DNA from: Pseudoxanthomonas sp. Root630
Lineage (GTDB): Bacteria; Pseudomonadota; Gammaproteobacteria; Xanthomonadales; Xanthomonadaceae
Assembly: GCF_001427585.1 (NCBI RefSeq)
Contig: NZ_LMGY01000018.1
Location: 162,074-226,073, forward strand
Length of the DNA stretch: 64,000 bases
Direction of reading: 5' to 3'
Under the pieces are notes generated by a model. The model was not told where the DNA came from. It did no database searches and was given only the letters and a program-made list of their open reading frames with translations. Every line of letters starts with the position of its first letter. Positions within the stretch are counted from its first letter, which is position 1. Position numbers and translations under genes: made by a program. Positions 16,853 to 25,449 of the stretch are shown here, in pieces.

Positions 16853-17257
16853 CTACAGATAGCCGGTCAGCGCGGGCGCGTCCTGCCAACGGTCGTGCGC
16901 GCCGTCCACGTAGGTAATCGGCGCGGCGGCCAGCTCCTCGGGCGTCGCGTTTTCCAGGCAGCCCAGGTTGATACCGTAGATCCGGTCGCCGTCGGGGACG
17001 TTGTTCCCGATGCCGAACGGCCGCACCCCGCAGGTCCGGCAGAAGTGGTGCGAGTTGCGCAGGCGGTTGAACCGGTACTCGACCAGTGCGTCCGCGCCGG
17101 CCAGCAGGCGGAACCGGTCCGGCGCGACGATGGCCGGCCAGAAGCGGTTGCGCCGGCAGACCGAGCAGTTGCAGCGATAGGTGGGCTGGGTCAGGTCGAT
17201 GTCCGCCTCGAAGCGGACCGCGCCGCAATGGCAGCTGCCGGTATAGGTCTTCAGCAT
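16853..17257 (-). CDS. GFA/CENP-V family zinc-binding protein
   Basis: A 134-residue protein of the glutathione-dependent formaldehyde-activating (GFA) fold. Conserved Cys clusters that bind zinc are SCHCG (near residue 8), RCNCSVCRRN (about 29-37) and the later CRTCGVRPF. Most GFA proteins have no proven formaldehyde role, so the function is open. ATG at 17257 gives MLKTYTGSCHCGAVRFEADI, the standard start; the open frame that continues upstream on this strand runs through the HD-GYP gene and is not real. Divergent from the HD-GYP gene, 102 bp apart. Confidence 0.88.
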   Translation of the reverse strand: MLKTYTGSCHCGAVRFEADIDLTQPTYRCNCSVCRRNRFWPAIVAPDRFRLLAGADALVEYRFNRLRNSHHFCRTCGVRPFGIGNNVPDGDRIYGINLGCLENATPEELAAAPITYVDGAHDRWQDAPALTGYL

Positions 17258-17359
17258 GCGGCCTCCCGTGCCGATATCGGTTCCGGGGTGTAGGGGTTCC
17301 CCCGCTGTTTCCGGTCGCCGTCCGGGAGAATACTGGACCCCAGCCCGCCGGAGCCATGC

Positions 17360-18595
17360 ATGCTGAGGACCCTCGACGTCGCCGACCTCCGCCCCGGCAT
17401 GTTCGTGCAGAAGCTGGTCGGCCCGTGGATGCAGCATCCGTTCTGGCGAACCTCCTTCCTGCTGGACGATGCGCGCCTGGCCGAATTGCAGGACAGCGGC
17501 GTGGAGCAGGTGATCGTGGACCTGGCGCGCAGCGAGGTCGAGGATGGCGCGGCCGACGACCCGGGCGCGGCCGATCCCGCGCTGGAGGCCGGCGCGGCAT
17601 CCGAGCCGGAAGACCTCCCTGTACCCGACCGGCGCCGTGTCATCGTCCCCGACGGGCACGTCAGCCTGGGCGCCGAGCTGGCCCGCGCCCGCCGCATCTG
17701 CGATGACGGCCGGGAGGCGGTCGAAGCCATGTTCCGCGAAGTGCGGCTGGGCCGCGGCGTGGATGCCGGGCACGTGCTGCCGCTGCTGGACGAGATCACC
17801 GGTTCGGTCGACCGCCATCCCACCGCGCTGGTCAGCGTGGCGCGGCTGAAGGACGCCGACAGCTACACCTACCTGCATTCGGTCGCCGTGGGCGCGCTGA
17901 TGGCGATGCTGGCGCGCCAGTTGCAGCTGCCCGAAGACCAGGTGCGCGATGCCGCGCTCGGCGGACTCCTGCACGACATGGGCAAGGCGCTGCTGCCGCA
18001 GGATGTGCTCAACAAGCCCGGCAAACTGACCGACGAGGAATTCGACATCGTCCGCCAGCATCCGGTGCACGGCGAGCGCCTGCTGCGCGACGGTGGCATC
18101 ACCCAGGAGGCCATCCTCCACATCGCCCGACACCACCACGAGAAGGTCAATGGTGCCGGCTATCCGCAGCGGCTGTCCGGTACCGAACTGCCGCTGCTGA
18201 CGCGCATGAGCGCGATCTGCGATGTCTATGACGCCATCACCTCCAACCGGCCGTACAAGGCCGGCTGGGACCCGGCCGAATCCCTGCGTCGCATGGCGGG
18301 CTGGCAGGGCCACTTCGACGACACCCTGCTGAAGGCCTTCGTGCGCAGCGTGGGCATTTACCCCATCGGGGCGCTGGTGCGGCTGTCCAGCGACCGCCTG
18401 GCGGTGGTGGTGGAACAGAACCCGGCCACCCTGCTGGCCCCGCGCGTACGCGTTTTCTACTCGGCCAAGTCGCGCACCCACGTGCTGATGACCGACATCG
18501 ACCTGGCCACCAGCGGGGACCGCGAGCGCATCGTCAGCGTGGAATCCCCGGCCACGTGGGGTTTCCGCGAACTCGAGAAGCTCTGGCTGCCCTGA
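17360..18595 (+). CDS. HD-GYP domain cyclic-di-GMP phosphodiesterase with DUF3391
   Basis: A 411-residue cytoplasmic protein. Residues 1 to about 135 are the DUF3391 domain (VADLRPGMFVQKL, WMQHPFWRTSF). The HD-GYP domain follows: H-x-x-V in YLHSVAVGALMA, HD at 205-206 in LLHDMGKALLPQ, HHHEKVNGAGYP with GYP at 267-269, and DAITSNRPYK. All metal ligands and the GYP signature are intact, so it should hydrolyse cyclic-di-GMP to pGpG or GMP. No sensory or membrane region. A single-gene unit. Confidence 0.93.
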   Translation: MLRTLDVADLRPGMFVQKLVGPWMQHPFWRTSFLLDDARLAELQDSGVEQVIVDLARSEVEDGAADDPGAADPALEAGAASEPEDLPVPDRRRVIVPDGHVSLGAELARARRICDDGREAVEAMFREVRLGRGVDAGHVLPLLDEITGSVDRHPTALVSVARLKDADSYTYLHSVAVGALMAMLARQLQLPEDQVRDAALGGLLHDMGKALLPQDVLNKPGKLTDEEFDIVRQHPVHGERLLRDGGITQEAILHIARHHHEKVNGAGYPQRLSGTELPLLTRMSAICDVYDAITSNRPYKAGWDPAESLRRMAGWQGHFDDTLLKAFVRSVGIYPIGALVRLSSDRLAVVVEQNPATLLAPRVRVFYSAKSRTHVLMTDIDLATSGDRERIVSVESPATWGFRELEKLWLP

Positions 18596-18671
18596 GCCTC
18601 CCTTGGGGAATGTCGATTCCCGCCGCCGCCATCCGTCGCTGGGGCAGTTCCCATGCCCCAGGAGGCAGACC

Positions 18672-19043
18672 ATGCGGTTCCTTTCGATGATCCGGGTCGA
18701 CGAGACCACCGGCCAGCAACCCAGCGAACGCCTGATGACCGAGATGATGGCGCTCATCGGCGAGATGTCCGCGGCCGGCGTGCTGCTCGATACCGCGGGG
18801 CTGATGCCCACCGCGCAGGGCGCGCGCATCCGCTCGCGCTTCGGCGAGATCCGGGTGACCGACGGCCCCTTCACCGAGGCCAAGGAAGTCGTCGGCGGCT
18901 ACGCCATCCTCAAGGCCGATTCGCTGGAAGAGGCCGTCGGCCACACCCGCCGCTTCCTGCAGGTGCATGGGGACGAATGGGACATCGAGTGCGAAGTACG
19001 TGCCATCGAGGAGGCGCCCGACTGCGGCATGTCCGGCGCCTGA
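18672..19043 (+). CDS. YCII-related (DGPF-type) protein
   Basis: A 123-residue dimeric alpha/beta-barrel protein of the YCII/DGPF family, recognised by MRFLSMIRVDE, the conserved VTDGPFTEAKEVVGGYAIL and the EEA-type end. In actinobacteria and proteobacteria these often sit with ECF sigma factors, but none is here. The enzymatic role is unknown; the His/Asp dyad typical of YciI is not obvious. GGAGGCAG sits 8 bp before the ATG at 18672. The ORF can be extended upstream, without support. Confidence 0.85.
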   Translation: MRFLSMIRVDETTGQQPSERLMTEMMALIGEMSAAGVLLDTAGLMPTAQGARIRSRFGEIRVTDGPFTEAKEVVGGYAILKADSLEEAVGHTRRFLQVHGDEWDIECEVRAIEEAPDCGMSGA

Positions 19044-19183
19044 AGGTCACCGGCCGCCCGCCAACTTCCGGCACGTGGAGGCGGCGGACGCATGCGCCAG
19101 CATGGCCCGCCCGTCGCGTCATTCCCGTGTGACCGGGCAAGGCCTGCAGGCCATTCCCCCGAACAGACGCGAAGGAGTCCTCG

Positions 19184-19615
19184 ATGTCGATGCTTTCCCT
19201 GGTCATGGCGGCGGCCGCTGCCACCACGCCCGCCCCCGCAGCCGATGCGGCCACCCTGGCCGCGATCGAAGCCACCTGCCTGGACTACATCGATGGCCAG
19301 CTCGAAGGCGACCCGGCGCGCGTATCGCGCGCGCTGCATCCTGACCTGGCCAAGCGCGCCGTGGTCGGCGATACCCCCTACGAGCGCCTGGGCCTGCGTC
19401 GCATGTCGAAGGACGAACTGGTCGAACTGACCCGCCAGGGTGCGCTGAAGACGCCGAAGGCGCAGTGGAGCCGCAGCTGCCGCGTGCTCGACGTCACCGC
19501 CGAAACCGCGGCCGTGCGCCTGGAGACGTCGTGGTTTGTGGATCACTTCCACATGGGGCGCTTCGACGGGCGCTGGATCATCGTCAACGCGCTGTGGCAC
19601 AGCAAACCGCGTTGA
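19184..19615 (+). CDS. NTF2-like / lumazine-binding-like secreted protein
   Basis: A 143-residue protein with a short hydrophobic Ala-rich N-terminus (LSLVMAAAAATTPAP) that looks like a signal peptide. The body fits the Lumazine_bd_2 branch of the NTF2-like cone fold: ATCLDYIDGQLEGDPARVSR, LHPDLAKRAV, ELVELTRQG and the C-terminal DGRWIIVNALW. Such proteins bind small ligands or act in polyketide-like chemistry; no substrate can be given. A good AAGGAG precedes the ATG. Convergent with the next gene, 15 bp apart. Confidence 0.75.
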   Translation: MSMLSLVMAAAAATTPAPAADAATLAAIEATCLDYIDGQLEGDPARVSRALHPDLAKRAVVGDTPYERLGLRRMSKDELVELTRQGALKTPKAQWSRSCRVLDVTAETAAVRLETSWFVDHFHMGRFDGRWIIVNALWHSKPR

Positions 19616-19630
19616 TCCCGGATACGCCGA

Positions 19631-20203
19631 CTATCGCGGTGCCGTGTCCGCCGCCGCGCGGAACAGCACCGCGCACAGCAGCCACACGGCGACATACGCA
19701 GCGGTGAAGCCCAGCAGGAACGCGCGCGGCTCCTGCGTGGCGGTTTGCAGTGCCAGGCCGCCTGCAACGATCTGCAGGCCTGCCATCACCCGCAGGGTGC
19801 GCGCCATGCCGCGCGCCCGCCGATGGCTGAGCAGGGCGCCTGCGACGCCTGCCAAGGGAATGGCCATGAACGCCAGATTGAGCGGATGAGAAGGCTCGCC
19901 GATGATCCCGACGGCCAGGTTCGCCCACACCAGCAGGAAGGCCGCCCCCAGCGCGATCACGCTGGCGCCGAGATAGGCCGGTGTGCGCGCCGCGCGTGCC
20001 GCGAGTTCGAAGGCCGCGCAGCCGGCGAGCAGCATCGCGCCGAACACGGCGAAATCCGATCCCGTCCACGCCACTTCGGACGTGAACCGCATCGCCACCC
20101 AGGGCGCCAGCAGCAACGCCGCGGCGCCGCCCCAGGCGAGCGGGCGCATTCGGCGGATCCATCGGGTCGTGGTGGAAGGAAGCGGCATGCTCGCCATCGT
20201 CAT
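19631..20203 (-). CDS. Predicted multi-pass membrane protein
   Basis: A 190-residue hydrophobic protein of unknown function. Five or six likely membrane segments can be seen, for example WGGAAALLLAPWVAMRF, FAVFGAMLLAGCAAFELA, SVIALGAAFLLVWANLAVG, LAFMAIPLAGVAGALL, and FLLGFTAAYVAVWLLCAVLF at the C-terminus. No catalytic motif stands out. Start could be ATG 20203 or the ATG five codons later. It faces the NTF2-like gene convergently. Confidence 0.65.
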   Translation of the reverse strand: MTMASMPLPSTTTRWIRRMRPLAWGGAAALLLAPWVAMRFTSEVAWTGSDFAVFGAMLLAGCAAFELAARAARTPAYLGASVIALGAAFLLVWANLAVGIIGEPSHPLNLAFMAIPLAGVAGALLSHRRARGMARTLRVMAGLQIVAGGLALQTATQEPRAFLLGFTAAYVAVWLLCAVLFRAAADTAPR

Positions 20204-20311
20204 GTTCCCTGAGCCTGCAGGAGTGCAGGCGTAGGGTCCGTGCGGGGCATGGGCGGGCGAGGGGGCTTATGTGAAGCGAGTGCGAAGTTGCCGGTTGAGG
20301 GCATGGCCGGC

Positions 20312-20812
20312 TCAGGGCGCGGCCGGCGCGGGGCGATGGCCGTAGCTCAGTACGCGGGTGATCTGCCAGCGGCCGTCCTGTTCGCGCCAGACCATCGTGA
20401 AATCGGCCAAGCCGCCGCAATCGCCGCCCCCGGTCGAACAGAACGTGTGTTCGCCCTGGGCGATCGCGCCGTAGCCGCGGATCGGATACACCTTCAGCGA
20501 ACCCGGCACCAGCCGGCGCTGGTACTTGCCGCAGACGTTCTCGCGGGTGCGGCCGATCATCTCGTCGCGCGTCCAGGTGACGCCACCGTTGTCGTGATAG
20601 AACTCCACGCCGCTGTCGAAGTAGTCCGCGTGGCGCGCCAGCTGCGCCGGATCGGCGCACTGGTTGAACGCGTCGAACACCGCGCTGTCGAGCGTACCGA
20701 CGAGCTGCGAGAGCGCCTCCGGCGTGCGCTCGGGCGATGGGGTCGCGGCCGCCGTGCGGCCGGCGAACGCGAACAGCCCAAGCCCGAGCAGCACGGGTAC
20801 GAGCTTCTTCAT
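20312..20812 (-). CDS. Secreted NTF2-like (DUF4440-type) protein
   Basis: A 166-residue protein with a clear signal peptide (MKKLVPVLLGLGLFAFAGRT, cleaved near AAA). The mature part has the NTF2-like pattern of DUF4440 proteins: FDAFNQCADPAQLARHADYF, VEFYHDNGGVTWTRDEM and the C-terminal FTMVWREQDGRWQITRVLSY. Four Cys residues suggest disulfides in the periplasm. Function unknown. ATG 20812 chosen because it begins the signal peptide; the frame is open further upstream but not protein-like. Confidence 0.78.
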   Translation of the reverse strand: MKKLVPVLLGLGLFAFAGRTAAATPSPERTPEALSQLVGTLDSAVFDAFNQCADPAQLARHADYFDSGVEFYHDNGGVTWTRDEMIGRTRENVCGKYQRRLVPGSLKVYPIRGYGAIAQGEHTFCSTGGGDCGGLADFTMVWREQDGRWQITRVLSYGHRPAPAAP

Positions 20813-20841
20813 CGGGTGATACCCCGGCGCGCGCGCGGCGG

Positions 20842-21066
20842 TCATGCCGGCGTGGCCACGGTGCGCGGACGCGCGCCGAGCAGTCGCGCCGGCAACATCA
20901 GCAGCGCATGCAGGAACGCGAACAGCGCGGAGAAGGTCACGCCTACCAGCCGGAAGGGCAGCGACAACAACCAGGCCACGGGCCACAACACCAGCACCAG
21001 CAGGGCCAGCGGCCAGCACAGCACGAACAGGATGCACCAGGCGGCAAGCGCGACGAGGGTCTTCAT
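20842..21066 (-). CDS. Small hydrophobic membrane protein
   Basis: A 74-residue protein that is almost all hydrophobic: VALAAWCILFVLCWPLALLV and LPFRLVGVTFSALFAFLHAL give two or three membrane helices, with a polar end (GARPRTVATPA). GGAG lies 5-8 bp before the ATG at 21066. It starts 29 bp upstream of the secreted NTF2-like gene on the same strand and may be co-transcribed with it. Function unknown. Confidence 0.6.
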   Translation of the reverse strand: MKTLVALAAWCILFVLCWPLALLVLVLWPVAWLLSLPFRLVGVTFSALFAFLHALLMLPARLLGARPRTVATPA

Positions 21067-21221
21067 GGAGGCTCCTAGGGGCAGGGCACCGGTCATCGGT
21101 ACGTCGCCATCCTCGTGCCGCATCGTCGCCGCCGACAACCGGCCCGCGACGAAATGCCTCCGTCGGCGACGGAAGCCGGCTCAGCCGGTCCGAACCGATC
21201 GCCTCGATGCGCCCGCGCCCG

Positions 21222-23459
21222 TCATTCGCGCACGCCGAACGACAGGCAGCTGCTGCCCTGCCACTGGATCTCGAGCGGGGCGCCGGCATCGGCCACGGTT
21301 TCCTCCGAGGGGTCCTTGCCGCTACCCAGGTTGAGCTGGCGGTCCGGCTGCTTGCTCACGCCCACCGTCACCACCAGGCGGCTGCCGGCCGCCAACCTGC
21401 GCCCGATCAGGCGCGTGTCCTTCACGGCAAGGCGTTGCGGAATGCCGGGGTCGAGCAGGCGGCGCGCGCGGCGATCCGCGCCGTAGCTCGCGCGCTGCAG
21501 CCACCAGGCCAGGTCGAAGTACTGGCCTTCGGCGGTGAGCTCGTACACGCCGATCGCGATATCGACATCGCGCTTGTTGAGGGTGAAATCGAGCGCGCCC
21601 TCGAACGGTCCCGCCAGTTCGGTGTCCTGCGCCAGCGCCTCGCCAGTGAAGGCCAAGCCTGCGTGCGGGTCCAGTTGCGGGTTGAGCACGTTCTGCGGCG
21701 GCGTCCAGTCGGCGTCGCGGCGATCGCTGAAATCCACGCGCTGCGTGGCGACCACGCCGGACTGCGGTTGCGGGGAGAGCGCGTAGGTGCCGGCTGCCGG
21801 GCCCGGCGCCAGGCACAGCGATTGGCGGCGTGTCGCCATCGTCTCCAGCGTGTGCGCATGGCGCCAGGTGTCGGCGCCCATGGCTTGCCAGTTCACGCGG
21901 TCGGCCAGCAGCGCCGGCTTCGGCGCGCCCTTGAGCACATGATCGAACCACGCCAGCCGCAAGGCCTGCAGGTTGATCCGCGCGGCGGCATCCGGCGCAT
22001 AGCCTTGCACGGTCGGCGGCACGCCGGTCTGCATCGTGATGTGTTCGTAAGGGCCGATCACCAGCGTGTGGTCGGCGTCCGGGCGGTGGCGCAGGTGTTC
22101 GCGGAAGTAATGCAATACGCCAGCCTGTGCACCATCGAAATACCCCGTCGTGGCCAGCACCGGGATGTCGATGCCGGCGAACTCCTGGCCTTGCGGGATC
22201 ATCGCCTGCCAATACGCGTCGTAGGCGGGGTGCTGCAGCCATTCGGCGAACAGCGGGTTCGCGCTGCCATCGATCAACGGGCGCTCCCGGTAGGCACGAC
22301 CGCTCGCATAGGCATCGCGGTCCAGCGTCGCCCAGCGCGTGCGGTCGTCGTAGCGCGCATCATCCAGCCAACGGCTGCTGGCCGTGTACAGCGGCCACGG
22401 ATACATGAAATTGAGGAAGACATTGCCTTCCATCGGGATGTCGATGCCGGGTGCGGCCGACGCCGATGTGGCGATCGCCTTCAGCGCCGGCGGCCGCTGT
22501 TTCAACGCGGACCACTGGGCGAAGCTGTTGTAGCTGCCGCCGAACATGCCCACGCGGCCATCGCTCCACGGCTGCGCCGCGATCCAGCCGATGACGGCGG
22601 CCGCATCCACGCCGTCGTGCCGGAAGGGTGCGTTGGCGTCGGGACTGCGGCCCTTGCCGCGGCTGTAGGCCACGGCGCCCACGTAGCCATGCGCGGCCAT
22701 CGTCTTGGCATCGCCCCAGGCCACGTCGTCGTTGGCGTAGACAGTGAACTGCAGCAGCGTCGGCAAGCGCGGTGCGTTCGCGGGACGCACGACCAGTGCG
22801 GCGATACCGATGCCCTCCGGCGTCCGCACCAGTACGTCGCGGTCGATCCGGTAGCGGCGCGCGTCGTCGTCCTTCAACGCCGCCGCGAACAGCGGCTGGA
22901 ACTCGGCGTACGCGGCATGCACCTGGTACGCACGGACCAGGTCGATGGCCTCGGGCAGCGGCAGCCGCGATCGGTCGGCCACCTTCGCCAGCGCCGCATC
23001 GAGATCGCCGCGCACCCTGGCAACGGACGTGCCGAACGAGAATTCCGCCTGCAGCGCCGTGCTGTCGTCGAGCGCGCCGAAGCGCTCGGCGAAGCTCTGT
23101 CGCCACGCCTGTGCGAACGGGATCCGGCGCTGCCGCTGAAGCAGCTTCGCGCGTGCATGGATCTCGTACTGGAGGAATACCGGCGGTTGCGACGGCGGGT
23201 CATTGCGCAGGGCTCGCAGCGCCTCGATGCTGTCGAGCGCCTGCGCGTACTGGCCGGTGACGACCTGAAGACGGAAGCGCGTTCCGAGCTCGCGTATCCG
23301 GTCATCGTCGCGATGGACCGCCAGCGCATCGCGCGCCAACGTGGCCATCGCCGCATCGGCATGGCGGCCTTGCAGGCCCGCCGGGATGCGGATGTCCTGC
23401 GTCTGTGCGAAGGAAGGGAGGGCACACGCCGTCAGCAGAAGTCCCAGCAGCAGTCTCAT
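21222..23459 (-). CDS. CocE/NonD family hydrolase (X-Pro dipeptidyl-peptidase-like), secreted
   Basis: A 745-residue secreted hydrolase with a signal peptide (RLLLGLLLTACALPSFAQ). A helical N-terminal region of about 200 residues precedes the alpha/beta-hydrolase domain, whose nucleophile is S309 in MFGGSYNSFAQW. The His base is likely in GPYEHITMQTG. A C-terminal jelly-roll domain (about 530-745, with ITVGVYELTAEGQYF-like strands) completes the family architecture seen in CocE, glutaryl-acylase and X-Pro peptidases. Substrate may be a peptide or ester; it cannot be decided. The N-terminal extension is longer than in CocE itself. Confidence 0.88.
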   Translation of the reverse strand: MRLLLGLLLTACALPSFAQTQDIRIPAGLQGRHADAAMATLARDALAVHRDDDRIRELGTRFRLQVVTGQYAQALDSIEALRALRNDPPSQPPVFLQYEIHARAKLLQRQRRIPFAQAWRQSFAERFGALDDSTALQAEFSFGTSVARVRGDLDAALAKVADRSRLPLPEAIDLVRAYQVHAAYAEFQPLFAAALKDDDARRYRIDRDVLVRTPEGIGIAALVVRPANAPRLPTLLQFTVYANDDVAWGDAKTMAAHGYVGAVAYSRGKGRSPDANAPFRHDGVDAAAVIGWIAAQPWSDGRVGMFGGSYNSFAQWSALKQRPPALKAIATSASAAPGIDIPMEGNVFLNFMYPWPLYTASSRWLDDARYDDRTRWATLDRDAYASGRAYRERPLIDGSANPLFAEWLQHPAYDAYWQAMIPQGQEFAGIDIPVLATTGYFDGAQAGVLHYFREHLRHRPDADHTLVIGPYEHITMQTGVPPTVQGYAPDAAARINLQALRLAWFDHVLKGAPKPALLADRVNWQAMGADTWRHAHTLETMATRRQSLCLAPGPAAGTYALSPQPQSGVVATQRVDFSDRRDADWTPPQNVLNPQLDPHAGLAFTGEALAQDTELAGPFEGALDFTLNKRDVDIAIGVYELTAEGQYFDLAWWLQRASYGADRRARRLLDPGIPQRLAVKDTRLIGRRLAAGSRLVVTVGVSKQPDRQLNLGSGKDPSEETVADAGAPLEIQWQGSSCLSFGVRE

Positions 23460-23533
23460 GTCGGTCCGGGGCAGGGAGGGCCGCGGGAGCTTTGCACGCG
23501 GGACCGTGGCGGGGGAAGGGCGATGCGACGAAA

Positions 23534-23562
23534 CCGTGCCCGTCGCGACGAAACGGGCACGG
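23534..23562 (-). terminator. Hairpin terminator after alpha/beta hydrolase
   Basis: CCGTGCCCGT (23534-23543) and ACGGGCACGG (23553-23562) are perfect 10-bp inverted arms around 9 bases, 9 bp past the stop codon of the minus-strand hydrolase. On that strand the hairpin is followed by TTTCG, a short T-run. Confidence 0.65.
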
Positions 23563-23571
23563 GGCCTGATG

Positions 23572-24501
23572 CTACCGGTCCAGGAAGGCGACGAGTGCCG
23601 GGATCGTCTGCTCGGGCGCCTCTTCCATCAGCCAGTGGCCCGAGCCCTGGATGATGATGCCCTCGACGTTGTCGTCCACCATCCGGCCCTGGTCGATCAG
23701 GAACTGGCCGCCGGCCTTCTCGCCCGACAGCACCAGCATCGGCATCGTCAGTCGGGTCTGTGCGAAGCCCGCGAAGTCCTTCGCGTCCTGCTCGAAATTA
23801 CGGAAGTACTCGAAGCCGGCGCGCATGCCGCCCGGGCGTGCGTACTCCTTCGCGTAGAACCGGCGGTCGGCCTCGGGAATCGAGCGCGTGCGGTCGGCGG
23901 CGAAGTCGTTCCAGAAGTGCTCGAAGTAGACGCGCTCACGGCCATCGACCAGCTTCAACGGCGTTTCGCCGTAGAAATGGAAATGCCACAGGTCGCGCAG
24001 CAGCCAGACCTTGGTCCAGTCGCCGATGCCGGGGATGAAGGCATCCATCAGCACGATGCGCTCCACCTCGTCCGGGTACTGCGCCGCGTACGCGTACGCC
24101 ACCATCAGGCCGATGTCGTGGCCGACGATCCTGACCTTGCGGTAGCCCAATGACGCCACCAGCGCATGGATGTCCTGCGCGAGCGTCTTCTTGTCGTAGC
24201 CGCTCTCCGGTTTGGACGACGCGCCGGCGCCGCGCAGGTCGGGCGCGATCACCACGTGGCGCGCGGCGAGCTTCGGCATCAGCGGGCGCCACATGTGGCT
24301 GGTCTCGGCGTAGCCGTGCAGCAGCACGATGGGGGAGGCGTCGCCTTCGCCGGCCTGCAGGTAGTGCAGGGTGACGCCGTTGACGGTCGCGGTGCGGTCG
24401 TGGATGGCCGCCGTGCCCGCCGCGTGGGCGGGCAGGTGCAGGGCGAGGACGGCCAGCAGCGCCGTGGTCGCGCGCTGGAAGGAACGCAGCAAGCTGTTCA
24501 T
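23572..24501 (-). CDS. Secreted alpha/beta hydrolase (epoxide hydrolase / haloacid dehalogenase-like)
   Basis: A 309-residue hydrolase with a signal peptide (LLAVLALHLPAHAAG). Motifs in order: oxyanion HGYAETSHMW, DLRGAGASSKPESGYDKK, and the nucleophile elbow VGHDIGLM with Asp (D129) in place of Ser, then GSGHWLMEEAP with the base His near the end. An Asp nucleophile points to epoxide hydrolase or haloalkane/haloacetate dehalogenase chemistry rather than esterase. An AAGGAGATC ribosome site precedes ATG 24501. It is 94 bp from the stop of the SDR gene on the same strand, so it could be downstream in the same transcript. Confidence 0.83.
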   Translation of the reverse strand: MNSLLRSFQRATTALLAVLALHLPAHAAGTAAIHDRTATVNGVTLHYLQAGEGDASPIVLLHGYAETSHMWRPLMPKLAARHVVIAPDLRGAGASSKPESGYDKKTLAQDIHALVASLGYRKVRIVGHDIGLMVAYAYAAQYPDEVERIVLMDAFIPGIGDWTKVWLLRDLWHFHFYGETPLKLVDGRERVYFEHFWNDFAADRTRSIPEADRRFYAKEYARPGGMRAGFEYFRNFEQDAKDFAGFAQTRLTMPMLVLSGEKAGGQFLIDQGRMVDDNVEGIIIQGSGHWLMEEAPEQTIPALVAFLDR

Positions 24502-24595
24502 GACGATCTCCTTGGGGTGGGTGTCGCAAGGCCGACGGCTACACGGTGGCAACGCGGGACCGCGTTGCCGTCGGCCAGGACGGGGTGCGAGGCGC

Positions 24596-25345
24596 CTAGA
24601 GCTGGCTCATGCCGCCGTCGGCGATGATCTCGGTGCCGACGATGAACGCCGACTCGGGCGACGACAGGTGCAGCACGGTCGACGCGATCTCTTCCGGCGT
24701 GCCGAAACGGCCGAGCGGGATCTGGTTCTGGATCTGCGCCGCCGTCGTCTCCAGCGAAGCGGCATCCAGGCCGAGCTTGCCGTAGAGCGGCGTCGCCACC
24801 GGGCCCGGGCTGAGCACGTTGACACGCGCGCCGCGCGGCAGCAGTTCGGCCGACAGGGTCTTCGCCAGCGAGATCAGCGCGGCCTTGCTGGCGGCATACA
24901 CCGAGCTGTTCGGCATGCCGATATGGGCATTGATGGAGCCGTTGATGACGATCGACGCGCCCGGATTGAGCAGGGGCAACAGCGCCTGCACCTGGAAGTA
25001 CGGGCCCTTCGTGTTGGTGCTGAAGATCTGGTCCCACAGCGCTTCGTCCACCTCGGGGAATGCGGCGAACTTCGCCGTGCCCGCGTTGAGGAAGACGGCG
25101 TCGAGACGCAGGTCGGCGGCGGCGAGCGTTGCGGCGAGCGCCTTCGCGTCGGCCAGGCGGCCGGCGTCGTTCACCAGCGCGAGGGTGTCGGTTCCGATCT
25201 CGGCTCCGGCTCGTTCGAGCGACACCGCGTCGCGGCCGGTGATGACGACGCGGGCGCCTTCCGCCGCGAATGCCTTGGCAGCGGCCAGGCCGATGCCGCT
25301 GCTGCCGCCCGTCACGAGGATGGTCTTGTTGTTGAAGCGGTTCAT
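24596..25345 (-). CDS. Short-chain dehydrogenase/reductase
   Basis: A 249-residue classical SDR: TGGSSGIG cofactor loop at about residues 11-18, FLNAGTAKF (NAG variant), catalytic Ser in INGSINAH, and Y-x3-K in SSVYAASKAAL. The C-terminus IIADGGMSQL is standard. It has R in TGRDAVSLER after the second strand, consistent with NADP preference. Substrate unknown. It is divergent from a LysR gene 104 bp away, the classic arrangement in which the LysR protein controls the divergent enzyme gene. Confidence 0.9.
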   Translation of the reverse strand: MNRFNNKTILVTGGSSGIGLAAAKAFAAEGARVVITGRDAVSLERAGAEIGTDTLALVNDAGRLADAKALAATLAAADLRLDAVFLNAGTAKFAAFPEVDEALWDQIFSTNTKGPYFQVQALLPLLNPGASIVINGSINAHIGMPNSSVYAASKAALISLAKTLSAELLPRGARVNVLSPGPVATPLYGKLGLDAASLETTAAQIQNQIPLGRFGTPEEIASTVLHLSSPESAFIVGTEIIADGGMSQL

Positions 25346-25432
25346 GGTGAAGTCCTTCGATGCCAGCCCAATGCTGTGAGCGCATCCTGGCGCAGGGCTG
25401 GCGGCTTTCCGTGCCACAATCGCGACGGACTC

Positions 25433-25449
25433 GTTCGAAGGTATCGAAC
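25433..25449. promoter_or_regulatory. Perfect inverted repeat, probable LysR-type operator
   Basis: GTTCGA (25433-25438), a 5-base spacer AGGTA, and TCGAAC (25444-25449) form a perfect palindrome whose inner part reads T-N11-A, the LysR box. It ends at the base before the LysR ATG and contains that gene's only AAGG ribosome-binding stretch, so binding there would block its own expression. Confidence 0.6.

Noticed and set aside
16853..18883. Long minus-strand frame of 676 residues covering the HD-GYP gene
   Set aside because: Only its last 134 codons match a family (GFA). The rest is the mirror of a well-supported HD-GYP gene and has no protein-like composition.
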